Assembly: GCF_000169175.1 (NCBI RefSeq)
Contig: NZ_AAWS01000011.1
Coordinates: 175,039-239,038, forward strand
DNA length: 64,000 nucleotides
Direction of reading: 5' to 3'
DNA from: Microscilla marina ATCC 23134
GTDB taxonomy: Bacteria; Bacteroidota; Bacteroidia; Cytophagales; Microscillaceae
Below, in pieces: positions 37,095 to 46,926 of the stretch; position 1 is the first letter of the stretch; each line of letters begins with the position of its first letter. The notes under the pieces are model-generated. The model had not been told where the DNA came from. It made no database searches and was given only the letters and a program-made list of their open reading frames with translations. The position numbers were made by a program, and so were the translations under genes.

Positions 37095-37706
37095 ATGAAG
37101 AAAGTATGATTAATTATCGTGATGATAATAAGTTTATTCATGTGATATTTTATTGTGAAACTATTGAATGAGAAAGAACCAATTGAAGTAATTAAAACAG
37201 AAACAATGTTTATGGCACAACCTCTTACTGATGAACAATTTGAACAAGGCATATCAGAAAACGCTCACTTTGAATACACGACATACGCAGTACCTAAGCG
37301 ATGATTAGAGTTTTCACTACATCAACCAGTGAAAGTTGTTTGAAGAGAACAAAACAAACATTCAGTCATCTATGATAATGATAAAAAAGTGATCAAAATT
37401 TTTTCTTCGTGGTTGAGAGACCGTGAACCATTAGTGACCATTCAAAAATTAGACTCAACAAACAATGATTTCTTACCTTGTGACAACAATTATCATTCCT
37501 TACACCTCAATGAGTTTATTAATCAAGATACTGGAATAAAAAGTATTGAAAGTAATTGTGATAAAAATGAATACCATATCATGACTATTCGATGAGATAG
37601 CTTTCTTTATAAAGATGAAGCTTGGGGAGATGGTGCCCCTTTTGATATATGAGCAAACTCGTTCATTGATAGTAGCAGCATTAAGTTTTACGAAATAACT
37701 GAGTAA
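37095..37706 (+). CDS. Membrane-anchored protein with six in-frame TGAs
   Basis: ATG 37095 to TAA 37706, 203 codons that include TGA at codons 5, 17, 70, 83, 167 and 186; only four glycines use ordinary codons. The first 25 residues form a transmembrane or signal segment, M-K-K-V-[TGA]-L-I-I-V-M-I-I-S-L-F-M-[TGA]-Y-F-I-V, in which glycine suits both TGAs. The remaining soluble part has P-K-R-[TGA]-L-E-F-S, K-V-V-[TGA]-R-E, T-I-R-[TGA]-D-S-F and F-D-I-[TGA]-A-N. No family is recognised. A standard reading leaves only a 68-codon scrap. A terminator follows 26 bp after the TAA, supporting this end. Confidence 0.75.
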
Positions 37707-37730
37707 ATTATTTAACGAAAACCACAGGAG

Positions 37731-37772
37731 GTACACAAACATCAGTGAAACGTTGATTGTGTACTTTTTTTT
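37731..37772 (+). terminator. Terminator after the six-TGA gene
   Basis: GTACACAA...TTGTGTAC stem followed by eight T, placed 24 bp after TAA 37706. Confidence 0.7.
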
Positions 37773-37859
37773 CAAAAAAAAGCGCAAAAATCTACAAAAA
37801 CAAGAGCCAATAATTGACTAGGGTATAAATGCTCTCATTCAATCAAATAGTTCTTGTTT

Positions 37860-40800
37860 ATGAAAAATATTACACTACCCACATTTTTAGCTTTATTCTT
37901 TTTGCTATCGCTCCAATCTCTGGTTTGGGGGCAAAGCTTTGAAATTAAGAATAGCCCTACAAGTATTAATTACTCAGATGGGGTATACATCTATTCGCAA
38001 ACTGTGCCCACCACAGGTACTCGTTGGTGGAGGGCACAAATGGAAAATGTTGGCAGCGATGTGAAGGTAACCCTTGCCCCTTCATCTGGCATGGGGAATA
38101 GGTGCAAGATTAAGGTTGTTTTGCTCAGAAAGGACGTAGTACCCTCTCAACAAATAGCTAATCTTAGCTACAACTGTAGATTTTCCAACATCTCATTTGA
38201 TATTCCAGCAAATCATTTACCTGCTACAGGCAATACTATCAATTATGCATTGGTTATTGAGCCAGTAGGTTATGCTTGTGATAATGGTGAACGTTGTGTA
38301 GGAGCAGACGGTGTAAACTCTGCAAACAGTGCTTTCAATCGCCATATAATTGCAGATTTCGAGGTTACGAAAATACCTAAGCCCCCTGTTCCCACAAATA
38401 TTCAAGCAAGTGATGGTAATCATTGTGATAAAGTAAGAATAACCTGGGATGCTGCCAGTGGAGCTGAAGAATACTTGGTTTATCGTGGAAGTGTTTATCT
38501 AGGCAAGACTACTGCCACTAGCTATGATGATTACGGGGCTTCAACATCGGTTGCAACATTCAGAGTAAGGGCTCGCAATGGGTCAGGTACCAGTAACTTT
38601 GGTAGCGATAGTGGGTATAAAGCAAGTATTCCAAGTGCACCTGCCAGTGTTATAGCATCTGATGGTACCTATAACAACCTCATTAAAATTACTTGGAGTA
38701 AATCATTTGGAGCAACTCGATATATTGTATTGCGTAACGGTAATTTGATTGGTGATGTAGGAGAAAATGTAACAGAAATTAATGATTATACTCCACAGGC
38801 ATCAGCCAATACTTTGTATGGTTATGAAGTGTTTGCTGTGAATGATTGTGGCATATCCAGTGCTCGTATTGATGGTGGCTACCGTTGCTCTAACTATTCC
38901 TTTGAAGTTGGCTTGCAAACCAATACCCCCCTGATTAAAGCCCATCGAAAAAACATCCATGCTACCATTAAGAATAATGGTACAGAAGATTTTTCTGGAA
39001 CTTTATATCTTTCCTGGCATCAGGGAAATGGCGTTTTTATAGATGACTTGGATAGAAAAACCATTACTTTAAAGCCAGGAGAAGAAGTAACGCTACAATC
39101 AGACAACAAGCCTATTATTTCCAACGCAGGTGATTACAACGTGTTGGTAAAATATCGAGACCCTGATGCGTATGGAGCATGTGCCAATTTAACAACCATC
39201 ACCAACCAAGATGTACGGGTGAAAGGTAAAGTATATACTACCAGTTTGCCTACTGATGTTAATGGTGATCCAATCAATATGCTGACCGGGGAGTTTCTTT
39301 GGGGACATAACGATTTTTTGATAAATACCATAGAAGGTGCAATCCCTTTTCAACGCACCTATAAATCAAGGGCTGATTATAAGAGCGGATTTGGGCATAA
39401 ATGGACTCACAGCTTCAATATTTATCTTGAGATTGAAAGTGATCTTTGGACACTGCATGAAAGTGATGGAAACGAAATGTATTTTGTTCCTGATGGTAGT
39501 GGAGGTTCACAAGCCAGACCATTATTCAGTACAGATACACTCTATGTTCAAAGTTTTGTCTATTACCTGAAAAAGAAAGATGGAACTACCTATAAGTTTA
39601 ATCACCTCGGCGATTTATTGGAGATCAAGTTTCCTTCAGGCAATGCCTTTTACTTTGGCTATGGCACAGCAAGTAATGGAACTAATCGGCTTGAAAATAT
39701 CATCTTTCCACAAGGGCGAAATTTAACCTTGGTGTATGACGTACTTGATAGAATCATTCAGGTAAAAGACAATGCTGGACGAAGCACTTTTTACCAATAC
39801 AATAGCAGTGATTATTTGACACAAGCTACCAATGTACGTGGAGGTCATGTACGCTACTACTATGATACCAATGCACAATTGGTGACTATCAAGGATGCCA
39901 GAGGGAACACCGCAGTATTTAATACATACAATAGTGATGGTCAGGTAGTAGCACAATTAGATGCGTATAATAAAACGTCTACTATCGCTTACGATAACCC
40001 TGTGGAGAATGCAACTACTTTTACCAATCCTTTGGGGTACAAAACTATCTACTATCACGATGCTTATTATCGTCTAACGAGGATAGAGAACCACTTGGGT
40101 AAAAGTAGAGCAATTGCCTACGATGGCTTCTCGTACCGTCCTAAAATAATCAGTGATGAAAATAACGATAGTACCCAGTTTGCTTATGATGCAAAGGGTA
40201 ATATCACCCAGGTGATAAATGCTTTGGGCAGCTCTACAAGCATTGCGTATAATAGTGCCAATTATCCCGTCTCCGTCACCAATTCTTTGAGTCACTCGGT
40301 AAACATTACTTACAATAGTAACAATAAACCAACCCAAATTGACTTCCCTAACAATAGTAATATTAAGATAGGCTACTTTGGGAATGGCTTACCTTCTTTC
40401 ATTACCAACCAAAATCATCAAACCTATTCTTTTCTCTACAATAGCTATGGCGACATGCAAGAACTAGACACCCCTACGGGAAGTTATGTGATGCAGTACG
40501 ATAATGCAGGTAAAATCATTTCTGTGCGGGATAGAAATGGTAAAACTACCCTTATAGAAACAGATAACTATGATAATGTAACTAAAATTACAGACCCTCT
40601 CAACCAAACAATTCAGCGGGTATTTAATGAGAATGGTTATTTAACTGAGCAAAAGGATAAGAACAGGAACGCTACTTTTTTTGAATATGATAAAAGAAAC
40701 TTGTTGACGAAAATTATTGATGCCAATGCTAATGAAACCTTGTTTAGTTATGATAATTTGGGGCGTTTAACAAAAATTACTGATGCAGAGGGCCATCATA

Positions 40801-43151
40801 TTACCTATGGATACGATGAGTTGAACCGCTTAATTGGTATCACTAATCATCTGGGAGTAGTGGTTCAAACCTTTGGTTATGATGGTGTTGGAAACAGGAC
40901 CTGGGCAAAAGATACACGGGGAAAAGGGAACGCTTTCACGTATAATAAGCTACGGCAGTTACTTACTGTTACCAATGAATTTGGGCATACCGATTCTTTG
41001 AGCTATAATACATTAGGACAAGTAACTGCTGTCAAAAATGCGAAAGGGCAAACAACCACTTTTACCTATGATGTAATGGGTTGGCTTGCTACAGTAACTG
41101 ACCCTATGAACGGTATGGTGACTTATACCAGAAATAACTTGGGAAACATCACCAATATCAATGATGCCAACGGTAAGAATACCCAAATTACTTATAATAC
41201 CCAGAACCTGCCCCAACTGATAACATATCCAGGAAGTATTCCTTACAAGCGATCATTTGTCTATGATAAAGAAGGTTTTCTTTCTTCTTATACTGATGAA
41301 GATGGCATTACAGCTACAATTACCCGAAATGATAATTACCAGGCTACCAATGTTGTTTATTCTAATGGCAAGAATGAGAGCTTTGTCTGGGATGCTAATG
41401 GATGGCTCACCAGTGCCACTAATAGTCAAGGCACCACCAGTTTCACCTATGATCAGGTAGGCAATGTCACCCAAATAAATGACGTATTTGGTCAAGACAT
41501 TGAGTACACCTACGACAAGGTCTATAACCGAACATCAATAACTTATCCTGGCGGATCACTTGCCTTGCCCCATACAGTAACTACCATTTACAATGAACTC
41601 AACCTTTCCACCCAAACCGCCGACTGGTTGGGTAATTATGCCAAAAGGTTTTACAATGACAATTACCAGTTAGACTCTGTTTATAACTCCAATGGCTCAT
41701 CTATAAAAATTACTTATGACGATCTACAACGCATTACAAGTTATGCGAATCGGGAGGCAAACGGAGCTATTATTAACCAACATCTACTAATCTATGACAA
41801 GAACAATCGCATTGTCAAAGACCAATCAATCCTTCCTGAACAACTAACATTGAGTCCTACAATAGAGGCTTATACTAGAGGCGATGATGGGAGGCTCAAT
41901 CAGGCAGGAAGCAAAACATACACACACAATAAACGGGGAGCAAGAACTGCTACTGCTAGTGCAACCACCGAAAGTTTCACTTGGGGAGAAACAGATTTGC
42001 TTACCAACTACACGAAGGATGGCATAACAACCAACAATTATTTTGATGCCTTTGGCAACAGGATAAAAAAAGAGAAAACAGGTAATCAAACCCGTTATTT
42101 GCTTGACTTGAACAGTGGTTTGCCGCAAGTACTGCAAGAACAAGACAATGCTGGAAATACCAAAGCCAATTACATCTACACCCCAAACGCTCTGGGTTGG
42201 AGACTGGACGAAAACAACAAGGCATCTTTTTATGCTTACTCGTTCAATGGACACACCTTGGGGTTGACAAATGAGGCAGGATTACTAACAGATAAATATG
42301 CCTATGATCTGTTTGGAGACCATGCAAAACACGTAGGTTCAAGCCCTCAACCTTTTACCTATTTGGGTAAGTTTGGGGTGATGGAAGAATCTAAAGGGTT
42401 CTATCATATCCGTGCTCGATTCTATGATGCCAGCAGTGGGGCATTCATTAGCAAAGATTCTTATCCTGCCAGTATTACCAATACCCAGTCGCTGAATCGC
42501 TATCATTATGGATTTAATGATCCTTTGACTTTTGTGGATGTGGATGGGTTAAAAGCGAAAAAGATAGCAAGAGGCAAAAATAGCTTATCACGAAAATCTG
42601 CCAAAGCCCAAAGCAAAAATAACACCCAAAAAGCGCAGGATATTATATCCCACTATAATCTGAAAGGTTCATTACCTGACTTTCCAGATGAATTACAAGG
42701 AGAGCTGGTTTATTTACCAGTGGTTGATGGTGTTGGAGCAATAGTGATAGGAGCCAAGGTCATTGCAGTTGTAGGAGCTAATTATGCGATAGTTGGAGCA
42801 AAAGCAGTATTAAGGAAATTTGGAAGAAATACACTTAATGCGGTTAGGAATTATTTTAGAAGAAGGAGTGCAAAGATCTTAGAGCAGGCGGCAAAAGGGA
42901 GGGGTAATTTTGATCTAGGAACAAGTAATTCTGATGAAGCTATTAGATTGGGAAAGGAATGGGTAGGAAAAGGTTACACTACAAAAGTTGGTGATAAGGG
43001 TGGAACAATTTTAATAAGTAAGAATAAGTTAAGGCAATTTAGATATCCTCAACAAAAACGTTTAGGTAATTATCAAGCAAACTTTGAACGGAGAGATATT
43101 CCCCGTAAGAAATGGACCCACAATGGTCATTTAGAAATAATATTTGATTAA
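37860..43151 (+). CDS. RHS-repeat polymorphic toxin
   Basis: ATG 37860 (an upstream in-frame TTG is less likely), about 1763 aa. Signal peptide with cleavage near V-W-G-Q; two fibronectin-like domains (around 180-340); the RHS/YD entry domain (I-N-M-L-T-G-E-F...P-F-Q-R-T-Y) near 480; many Y-D/G-R-L-x-x-I repeats to about 1480; then the RHS core end (F-Y-H-I-R-A-R-F-Y-D, N-R-Y-H-Y-G-F-N-D-P) near 1540. The last 130 residues form a variable toxin tip (G-N-F-D-L-G...A-I-R-L-G-K-E-W-V-G-K-G and N-G-H-L-E-I) resembling the Ntox17 (polymorphic toxin type 17) family. Stop TAA, overlapped by the immunity gene region. Despite more than 100 glycines, no TGA. Confidence 0.9.
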   Translation: MKNITLPTFLALFFLLSLQSLVWGQSFEIKNSPTSINYSDGVYIYSQTVPTTGTRWWRAQMENVGSDVKVTLAPSSGMGNRCKIKVVLLRKDVVPSQQIANLSYNCRFSNISFDIPANHLPATGNTINYALVIEPVGYACDNGERCVGADGVNSANSAFNRHIIADFEVTKIPKPPVPTNIQASDGNHCDKVRITWDAASGAEEYLVYRGSVYLGKTTATSYDDYGASTSVATFRVRARNGSGTSNFGSDSGYKASIPSAPASVIASDGTYNNLIKITWSKSFGATRYIVLRNGNLIGDVGENVTEINDYTPQASANTLYGYEVFAVNDCGISSARIDGGYRCSNYSFEVGLQTNTPLIKAHRKNIHATIKNNGTEDFSGTLYLSWHQGNGVFIDDLDRKTITLKPGEEVTLQSDNKPIISNAGDYNVLVKYRDPDAYGACANLTTITNQDVRVKGKVYTTSLPTDVNGDPINMLTGEFLWGHNDFLINTIEGAIPFQRTYKSRADYKSGFGHKWTHSFNIYLEIESDLWTLHESDGNEMYFVPDGSGGSQARPLFSTDTLYVQSFVYYLKKKDGTTYKFNHLGDLLEIKFPSGNAFYFGYGTASNGTNRLENIIFPQGRNLTLVYDVLDRIIQVKDNAGRSTFYQYNSSDYLTQATNVRGGHVRYYYDTNAQLVTIKDARGNTAVFNTYNSDGQVVAQLDAYNKTSTIAYDNPVENATTFTNPLGYKTIYYHDAYYRLTRIENHLGKSRAIAYDGFSYRPKIISDENNDSTQFAYDAKGNITQVINALGSSTSIAYNSANYPVSVTNSLSHSVNITYNSNNKPTQIDFPNNSNIKIGYFGNGLPSFITNQNHQTYSFLYNSYGDMQELDTPTGSYVMQYDNAGKIISVRDRNGKTTLIETDNYDNVTKITDPLNQTIQRVFNENGYLTEQKDKNRNATFFEYDKRNLLTKIIDANANETLFSYDNLGRLTKITDAEGHHITYGYDELNRLIGITNHLGVVVQTFGYDGVGNRTWAKDTRGKGNAFTYNKLRQLLTVTNEFGHTDSLSYNTLGQVTAVKNAKGQTTTFTYDVMGWLATVTDPMNGMVTYTRNNLGNITNINDANGKNTQITYNTQNLPQLITYPGSIPYKRSFVYDKEGFLSSYTDEDGITATITRNDNYQATNVVYSNGKNESFVWDANGWLTSATNSQGTTSFTYDQVGNVTQINDVFGQDIEYTYDKVYNRTSITYPGGSLALPHTVTTIYNELNLSTQTADWLGNYAKRFYNDNYQLDSVYNSNGSSIKITYDDLQRITSYANREANGAIINQHLLIYDKNNRIVKDQSILPEQLTLSPTIEAYTRGDDGRLNQAGSKTYTHNKRGARTATASATTESFTWGETDLLTNYTKDGITTNNYFDAFGNRIKKEKTGNQTRYLLDLNSGLPQVLQEQDNAGNTKANYIYTPNALGWRLDENNKASFYAYSFNGHTLGLTNEAGLLTDKYAYDLFGDHAKHVGSSPQPFTYLGKFGVMEESKGFYHIRARFYDASSGAFISKDSYPASITNTQSLNRYHYGFNDPLTFVDVDGLKAKKIARGKNSLSRKSAKAQSKNNTQKAQDIISHYNLKGSLPDFPDELQGELVYLPVVDGVGAIVIGAKVIAVVGANYAIVGAKAVLRKFGRNTLNAVRNYFRRRSAKILEQAAKGRGNFDLGTSNSDEAIRLGKEWVGKGYTTKVGDKGGTILISKNKLRQFRYPQQKRLGNYQANFERRDIPRKKWTHNGHLEIIFD

Positions 43152-43152
43152 A

Positions 43153-43515
43153 ATGAAGGCTAAAATTATAGATTATCATAGTCCCGATATAGATTTAACA
43201 ACTTATAAACCAAGTATTGAGAATGAGTTTTGTTTTGCGTTACAAGTTTTTGTCGGTGAACAGGGTTCTGATACTGGTTTTGAAAGTTTTTGCATGACAG
43301 TATGTACACCTCGTTGGCTTGAAAAAACACAAAATACTGGCGATATTATATTTGGAGAACACTACTTAATAGTATTTGAGTATAATTTAGACAAAATAAT
43401 AAACACAATAACCGAATACATAGACAGCATTGAAGAAGATAGTTGGGATGAAATAGGTAAAAAAATAGATAGAATTGGCCTTTGGGAATTTAGAGATTAT
43501 GTAGAACACAAGTAA
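43153..43515 (+). CDS. Imm8-like immunity protein for the RHS toxin
   Basis: ATG 43153, two bases after the RHS stop; 120 aa. Small acidic protein with F-C-F-A-L-Q-V-F-V-G, F-C-M-T-V-C-T-P-R-W-L and a C-terminal helix with Asp/Glu, the pattern of the Imm8 family found next to RHS and CDI toxins. Position and size are those expected for an immunity protein that neutralises the preceding toxin tip. No TGA; stop TAA. Confidence 0.7.
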   Translation: MKAKIIDYHSPDIDLTTYKPSIENEFCFALQVFVGEQGSDTGFESFCMTVCTPRWLEKTQNTGDIIFGEHYLIVFEYNLDKIINTITEYIDSIEEDSWDEIGKKIDRIGLWEFRDYVEHK

Positions 43516-43525
43516 TAAATCATAC

Positions 43526-44281
43526 ATGAAAATAAAACTTAAAGTAATCATAATTCTATTAGCAATTTTATGCAACACCGTTTTTGCACAAGATGTAACG
43601 CGAGATGCCAACAACCGTATCACAGCAGAGAAATATGCCAATCATACCATCATCTATGAGTATGGTAGCAATGGAGAACGTACCAAACGCATCATTTCAG
43701 AAAATACGGTTAATCCGTTGCCTGTAAACTTATTAGAGTTTACTGCTGAAAAAAGCAAAGTAAACCTTAGACAAGCCTTACTTCGTTGGACAACCATTAG
43801 TGAGCAAAACAGCAAACACTTTGAGGTAGAGCATTCTACAGATGTTACCCATTTTACACTACTGGGCAAAAGGAAAGCAGCCCAAAACTCTGATCAAAAG
43901 GTGTTGTATGAATACCTGCATGCTGCTCCTGTGGCAGGTACCAATTACTACCGCTTGAAACTGGTAGATTTGGATGGAAGTAGTACCTATTCACCCACCA
44001 GGGCAGTCCTGTTTGATTATGTAAATAATGTAACCATTTTCCTGTACCCTAACCCTGCCAATACTTCTACCAAATTGAGGATAGAGGGAATAGGTGCCAG
44101 TGACCAACTTTCACTCGCTATACACTCGCTGGGAGGTGAAAAAATAGAGGCAAGAGCGTTAAAAGCCTTGCCTCCTTTTGAATATCACATAAACATTACC
44201 AAGCTGGCAGTGGGGATATATATAGTAGAGGTTTTAGTGAATGGTAAACGCTACCCCATACGTTTGGTAATTTCACGCTAA
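43526..44281 (+). CDS. Secreted RHS-end fragment with T9SS C-terminal domain
   Basis: 251 aa. Signal peptide (I-I-I-L-L-A-I-L-C-N-T-V-F-A-Q), a short YD-like piece (I-I-Y-E-Y-G-S-N-G-E-R-T-K-R), an Ig-like domain that starts with L-P-V-N-L-L-E-F-T-A (typical before T9SS tails), and a final 70-residue type IX secretion sorting domain: L-Y-P-N-P-A, then G-I-Y-I-V-E-V to the end. It starts 10 bp after the immunity gene, in the RHS operon. The presence of a T9SS domain is the clearest taxonomic sign of Bacteroidota in the window. Confidence 0.8.
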   Translation: MKIKLKVIIILLAILCNTVFAQDVTRDANNRITAEKYANHTIIYEYGSNGERTKRIISENTVNPLPVNLLEFTAEKSKVNLRQALLRWTTISEQNSKHFEVEHSTDVTHFTLLGKRKAAQNSDQKVLYEYLHAAPVAGTNYYRLKLVDLDGSSTYSPTRAVLFDYVNNVTIFLYPNPANTSTKLRIEGIGASDQLSLAIHSLGGEKIEARALKALPPFEYHINITKLAVGIYIVEVLVNGKRYPIRLVISR

Positions 44282-44294
44282 TCTGCTAACCAAC

Positions 44295-45584
44295 TTAGTT
44301 TTGTAGTTTGATACTTTTCGAAATCAGGTAGTGAAACAAGAACGTTTGGTCTGCCATCATTTGACTTACCAAACGTTCTAAACTTTGCTCATCCATCCAC
44401 TGCAAACGGTACAACACATAATAAATCAACGATTTAAGCTCTCGAAGAACATCACTTTTTCTACTTTTGAATCGAGCAAAATAGTTGTCGTTAAACAAGA
44501 TCAAATTGTCTGTGAAGTAAGACAATGCTGGGATTCGTTGAATACTAGGCAGTGCTTCATAAAGTCGGGCTTGAGTGTCATTTGTAATGATAAAATTGTA
44601 AGGGTCACTACTCAATACATCCAGGGCTTTTTCATAACTGGAATGTTGTGGCTGAATGGTAGCATTAATTTGTTGGTGTTGTTTATAATGATTGAAAAGT
44701 AAGTCTGCCCCACTGTTGGGGTACGACAGATTATAGTATACATCACCATACAATGCTTGTTGTTCGTTCTTTGTATTTGTCCCTGATGTGTTTTTCAATA
44801 CCGTAATCTCATTCTGCCATAAATAGCCTAGTACCTGATATATTCGTTGTTTGGGAATATTGAATAAACCTAATGCCAATGAATCAGCTAGAATGACCAG
44901 ATGTGGGATTATTTTTTCGTTTGCCATGGACCGTTGGAGATAAACTGAATGAGTAATATCATATTGTAACATCCAGTTAAGCCTGAATAAAGAATTGAGT
45001 GTAAGAACAACGGCAGCAGTAGCTGTGTGTCCAGTAGGAAATGCTACTCGTAAGTTTTGTAGGGCATTTCTGTGTTGAATAGTTGTTTGTTTACCCAGTA
45101 AGGAACGAAAATGAGGTATTTGAAAACCTAGCGGTGCAGTGAGTTGTGGTTGTACTTTTCTTACAAGTTTTTTTTCGTGCTGAAAGCGGGTAAGTAGTTG
45201 AGCTGTATGGCGTTGTTCTTCTTTGGGGTGTGGTGACGGTAACCTCTCTAAGGATAGCCGAATTTCTTCTATCATAAATTGCTTAATTTCTGCTATTGTC
45301 AGGTAAATCCAGTCTGCCTGATCGGTTATGTGAATGTTTTGGGGCTCAAACTGGTGCAAAACTTTTTGTGCAATGCCCAAAGCATCTTCTAAATAGTCAC
45401 TCCATCTTTTAGTAAAATCAATTGTACCATCTAGTATTTTGTTATGCAAATTTCGTGGTGCTGTATGTTTGCTTTTCCCTTGTAACTGCCATAGTTGCTG
45501 CGAAAAGATTGTGGCAGCTCGTCTATGTTTTAGTAACCTTTGGATAATGTCTTTAAGTTGTGTGTATTGCGATTGGTAAGCCAT
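44295..45584 (-). CDS. Unknown helical protein
   Basis: 429 aa, largely helical, from ATG 45584. A segment F-P-T-G-H-T-A-T-A-A-V recalls the P-S-G-H motif of PAP2 phosphatases but the other PAP2 motifs are not evident, so I do not make that call. It ends at TAA 14 bp from the convergent T9SS gene stop. Upstream (45585-45809) lies the divergent promoter region for the DUF4407 gene. No TGA inside. Confidence 0.5.
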   Translation of the reverse strand: MAYQSQYTQLKDIIQRLLKHRRAATIFSQQLWQLQGKSKHTAPRNLHNKILDGTIDFTKRWSDYLEDALGIAQKVLHQFEPQNIHITDQADWIYLTIAEIKQFMIEEIRLSLERLPSPHPKEEQRHTAQLLTRFQHEKKLVRKVQPQLTAPLGFQIPHFRSLLGKQTTIQHRNALQNLRVAFPTGHTATAAVVLTLNSLFRLNWMLQYDITHSVYLQRSMANEKIIPHLVILADSLALGLFNIPKQRIYQVLGYLWQNEITVLKNTSGTNTKNEQQALYGDVYYNLSYPNSGADLLFNHYKQHQQINATIQPQHSSYEKALDVLSSDPYNFIITNDTQARLYEALPSIQRIPALSYFTDNLILFNDNYFARFKSRKSDVLRELKSLIYYVLYRLQWMDEQSLERLVSQMMADQTFLFHYLISKSIKLQN

Positions 45585-45809
45585 AGTTCAAGTAATAAGT
45601 GAATCAACAAAATTCGTCCTATTACCTTTATCAAAAAGAGTGATGACTATTTGTAATAATAGCATCACTTTTTTGTTTTGATTGTCTTTTAATTTTCTAC
45701 AGGAACATTCAAAGGCATTTTTCATTAAATGTTCCCCTGTCTGTTTCTACCACTTATCAACATCGTTGAGTGTGTTAATAGTCAATCACAACATTAAACT
45801 CTAAGATGT

Positions 45810-46913
45810 ATGAAACGAGCCTTTAAAAACTTCATTTATTACCTGGCGAACACCGATCCTCAGGTAGTCAAACATTTTGCCCCACAAGACCGATTCATTC
45901 CAGATTTAATCGGTATGTCAGTATTGCTTGCTGCCCTTGTATCTACTTGCTCAGTAGGATATTTTTTGATGAGCGTATTTGGAGGGAGCACCAAGCAATA
46001 CATTATTGTGCCCATAGGTTGTATTCTCTATTTCTTCATTATTGTGATGCTCGACAAGGGTTTGTTTCTTGCCCAATCTAGCAAGGCATTAATGATACGT
46101 GGAGCTATAGTCATGTGCTTGGTGAGTGTAACGTCCGTTCCCTTCAAGTTGGCATTACAGGACTCTAAAATTGAGACAGTTATGAATAATATGCATAAGC
46201 AAAAACAGGCACAAGCATATACTGGTGTGGCAAAACTTAAAGCCGATTACCGAACACAACAACAAGTACTTAATAACCAGCTTCATGAGCTTCAGAGTGA
46301 GAAAAATAGAATGGAACGTATGCGGGATGCTGAAAATAGTGGCTTGAAGCTCAACGGACGAAGTACAGGAGTTGAAGGCAAGGGCAAAAGGTGGAAGCAA
46401 TACAACAACCAGGTAAAAATTCTTCAATCTCGTATTCAAGCATTAAAGAAAACTATTAATAAGCACCAGTTAGACAATACTCACCAGACAACAGTAGCCG
46501 AAGAGCAGTTTAAAATCATAAAACCAGAACAAGATCAATCATTTATTTCACGATATATTGCCTTTAAACAAGTGCTTAGTACGAGTGACGAACAGGAGAG
46601 GATTGCCATAAAGGAATTTAACGTAGGGATGTATATGCTTTTTGTGCTGATTGAGTTAAGCCCCGTTTTTTTGAAGCTTTTGCTCGGAAGAGCCAATCAC
46701 ATTGCTATCCAAACGGCACAAGATTCTGCGTTTGAGAAAGAAGGTTTACGGTTACGGAAGGCATATATGGTAGAAGCGTTAAGGTTGGCAGCTCCTTCTG
46801 CCATAGACCCCAACCAAATTACAGAGGGAGATATAGAGGACAGTATTCGGCAAACCAACCAAGTACTCAAGAATAACCGAGATAGCTATAAATCAATTTC
46901 AGGACAATATTAA
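45810..46913 (+). CDS. DUF4407 membrane protein
   Basis: 367 aa. Several transmembrane segments between about 35 and 115 (G-M-S-V-L-L-A-A-L-V-S, I-I-V-P-I-G-C-I-L-Y-F-F), a long coiled coil from 120 to 245, and one further membrane span near 275. This is the pattern of the DUF4407 family of unknown function. It forms an operon with the gene at 46927, whose start has a strong AAGGAGG ribosome site. No TGA inside; stop TAA. Confidence 0.75.
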   Translation: MKRAFKNFIYYLANTDPQVVKHFAPQDRFIPDLIGMSVLLAALVSTCSVGYFLMSVFGGSTKQYIIVPIGCILYFFIIVMLDKGLFLAQSSKALMIRGAIVMCLVSVTSVPFKLALQDSKIETVMNNMHKQKQAQAYTGVAKLKADYRTQQQVLNNQLHELQSEKNRMERMRDAENSGLKLNGRSTGVEGKGKRWKQYNNQVKILQSRIQALKKTINKHQLDNTHQTTVAEEQFKIIKPEQDQSFISRYIAFKQVLSTSDEQERIAIKEFNVGMYMLFVLIELSPVFLKLLLGRANHIAIQTAQDSAFEKEGLRLRKAYMVEALRLAAPSAIDPNQITEGDIEDSIRQTNQVLKNNRDSYKSISGQY

Positions 46914-46926
46914 AAAGGAGGTATAT

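Noticed and set aside
2457..37706. UGA read as tryptophan (code 4)
   Set aside because: Motif positions (Dam GG-x-A, recombinase x-VSG, NYN K-x-NVD) need glycine; no compared site clearly needs Trp, and TGG is used normally for Trp.
2457..37706. Selenocysteine insertion
   Set aside because: Many TGAs per gene in unrelated families, no Cys at the aligned positions and no recurring hairpin after the TGAs.
44295..45584. PAP2 phosphatase call from F-P-T-G-H-T
   Set aside because: Only one of the three PAP2 motifs is present and in altered form, so the gene is left as unknown.
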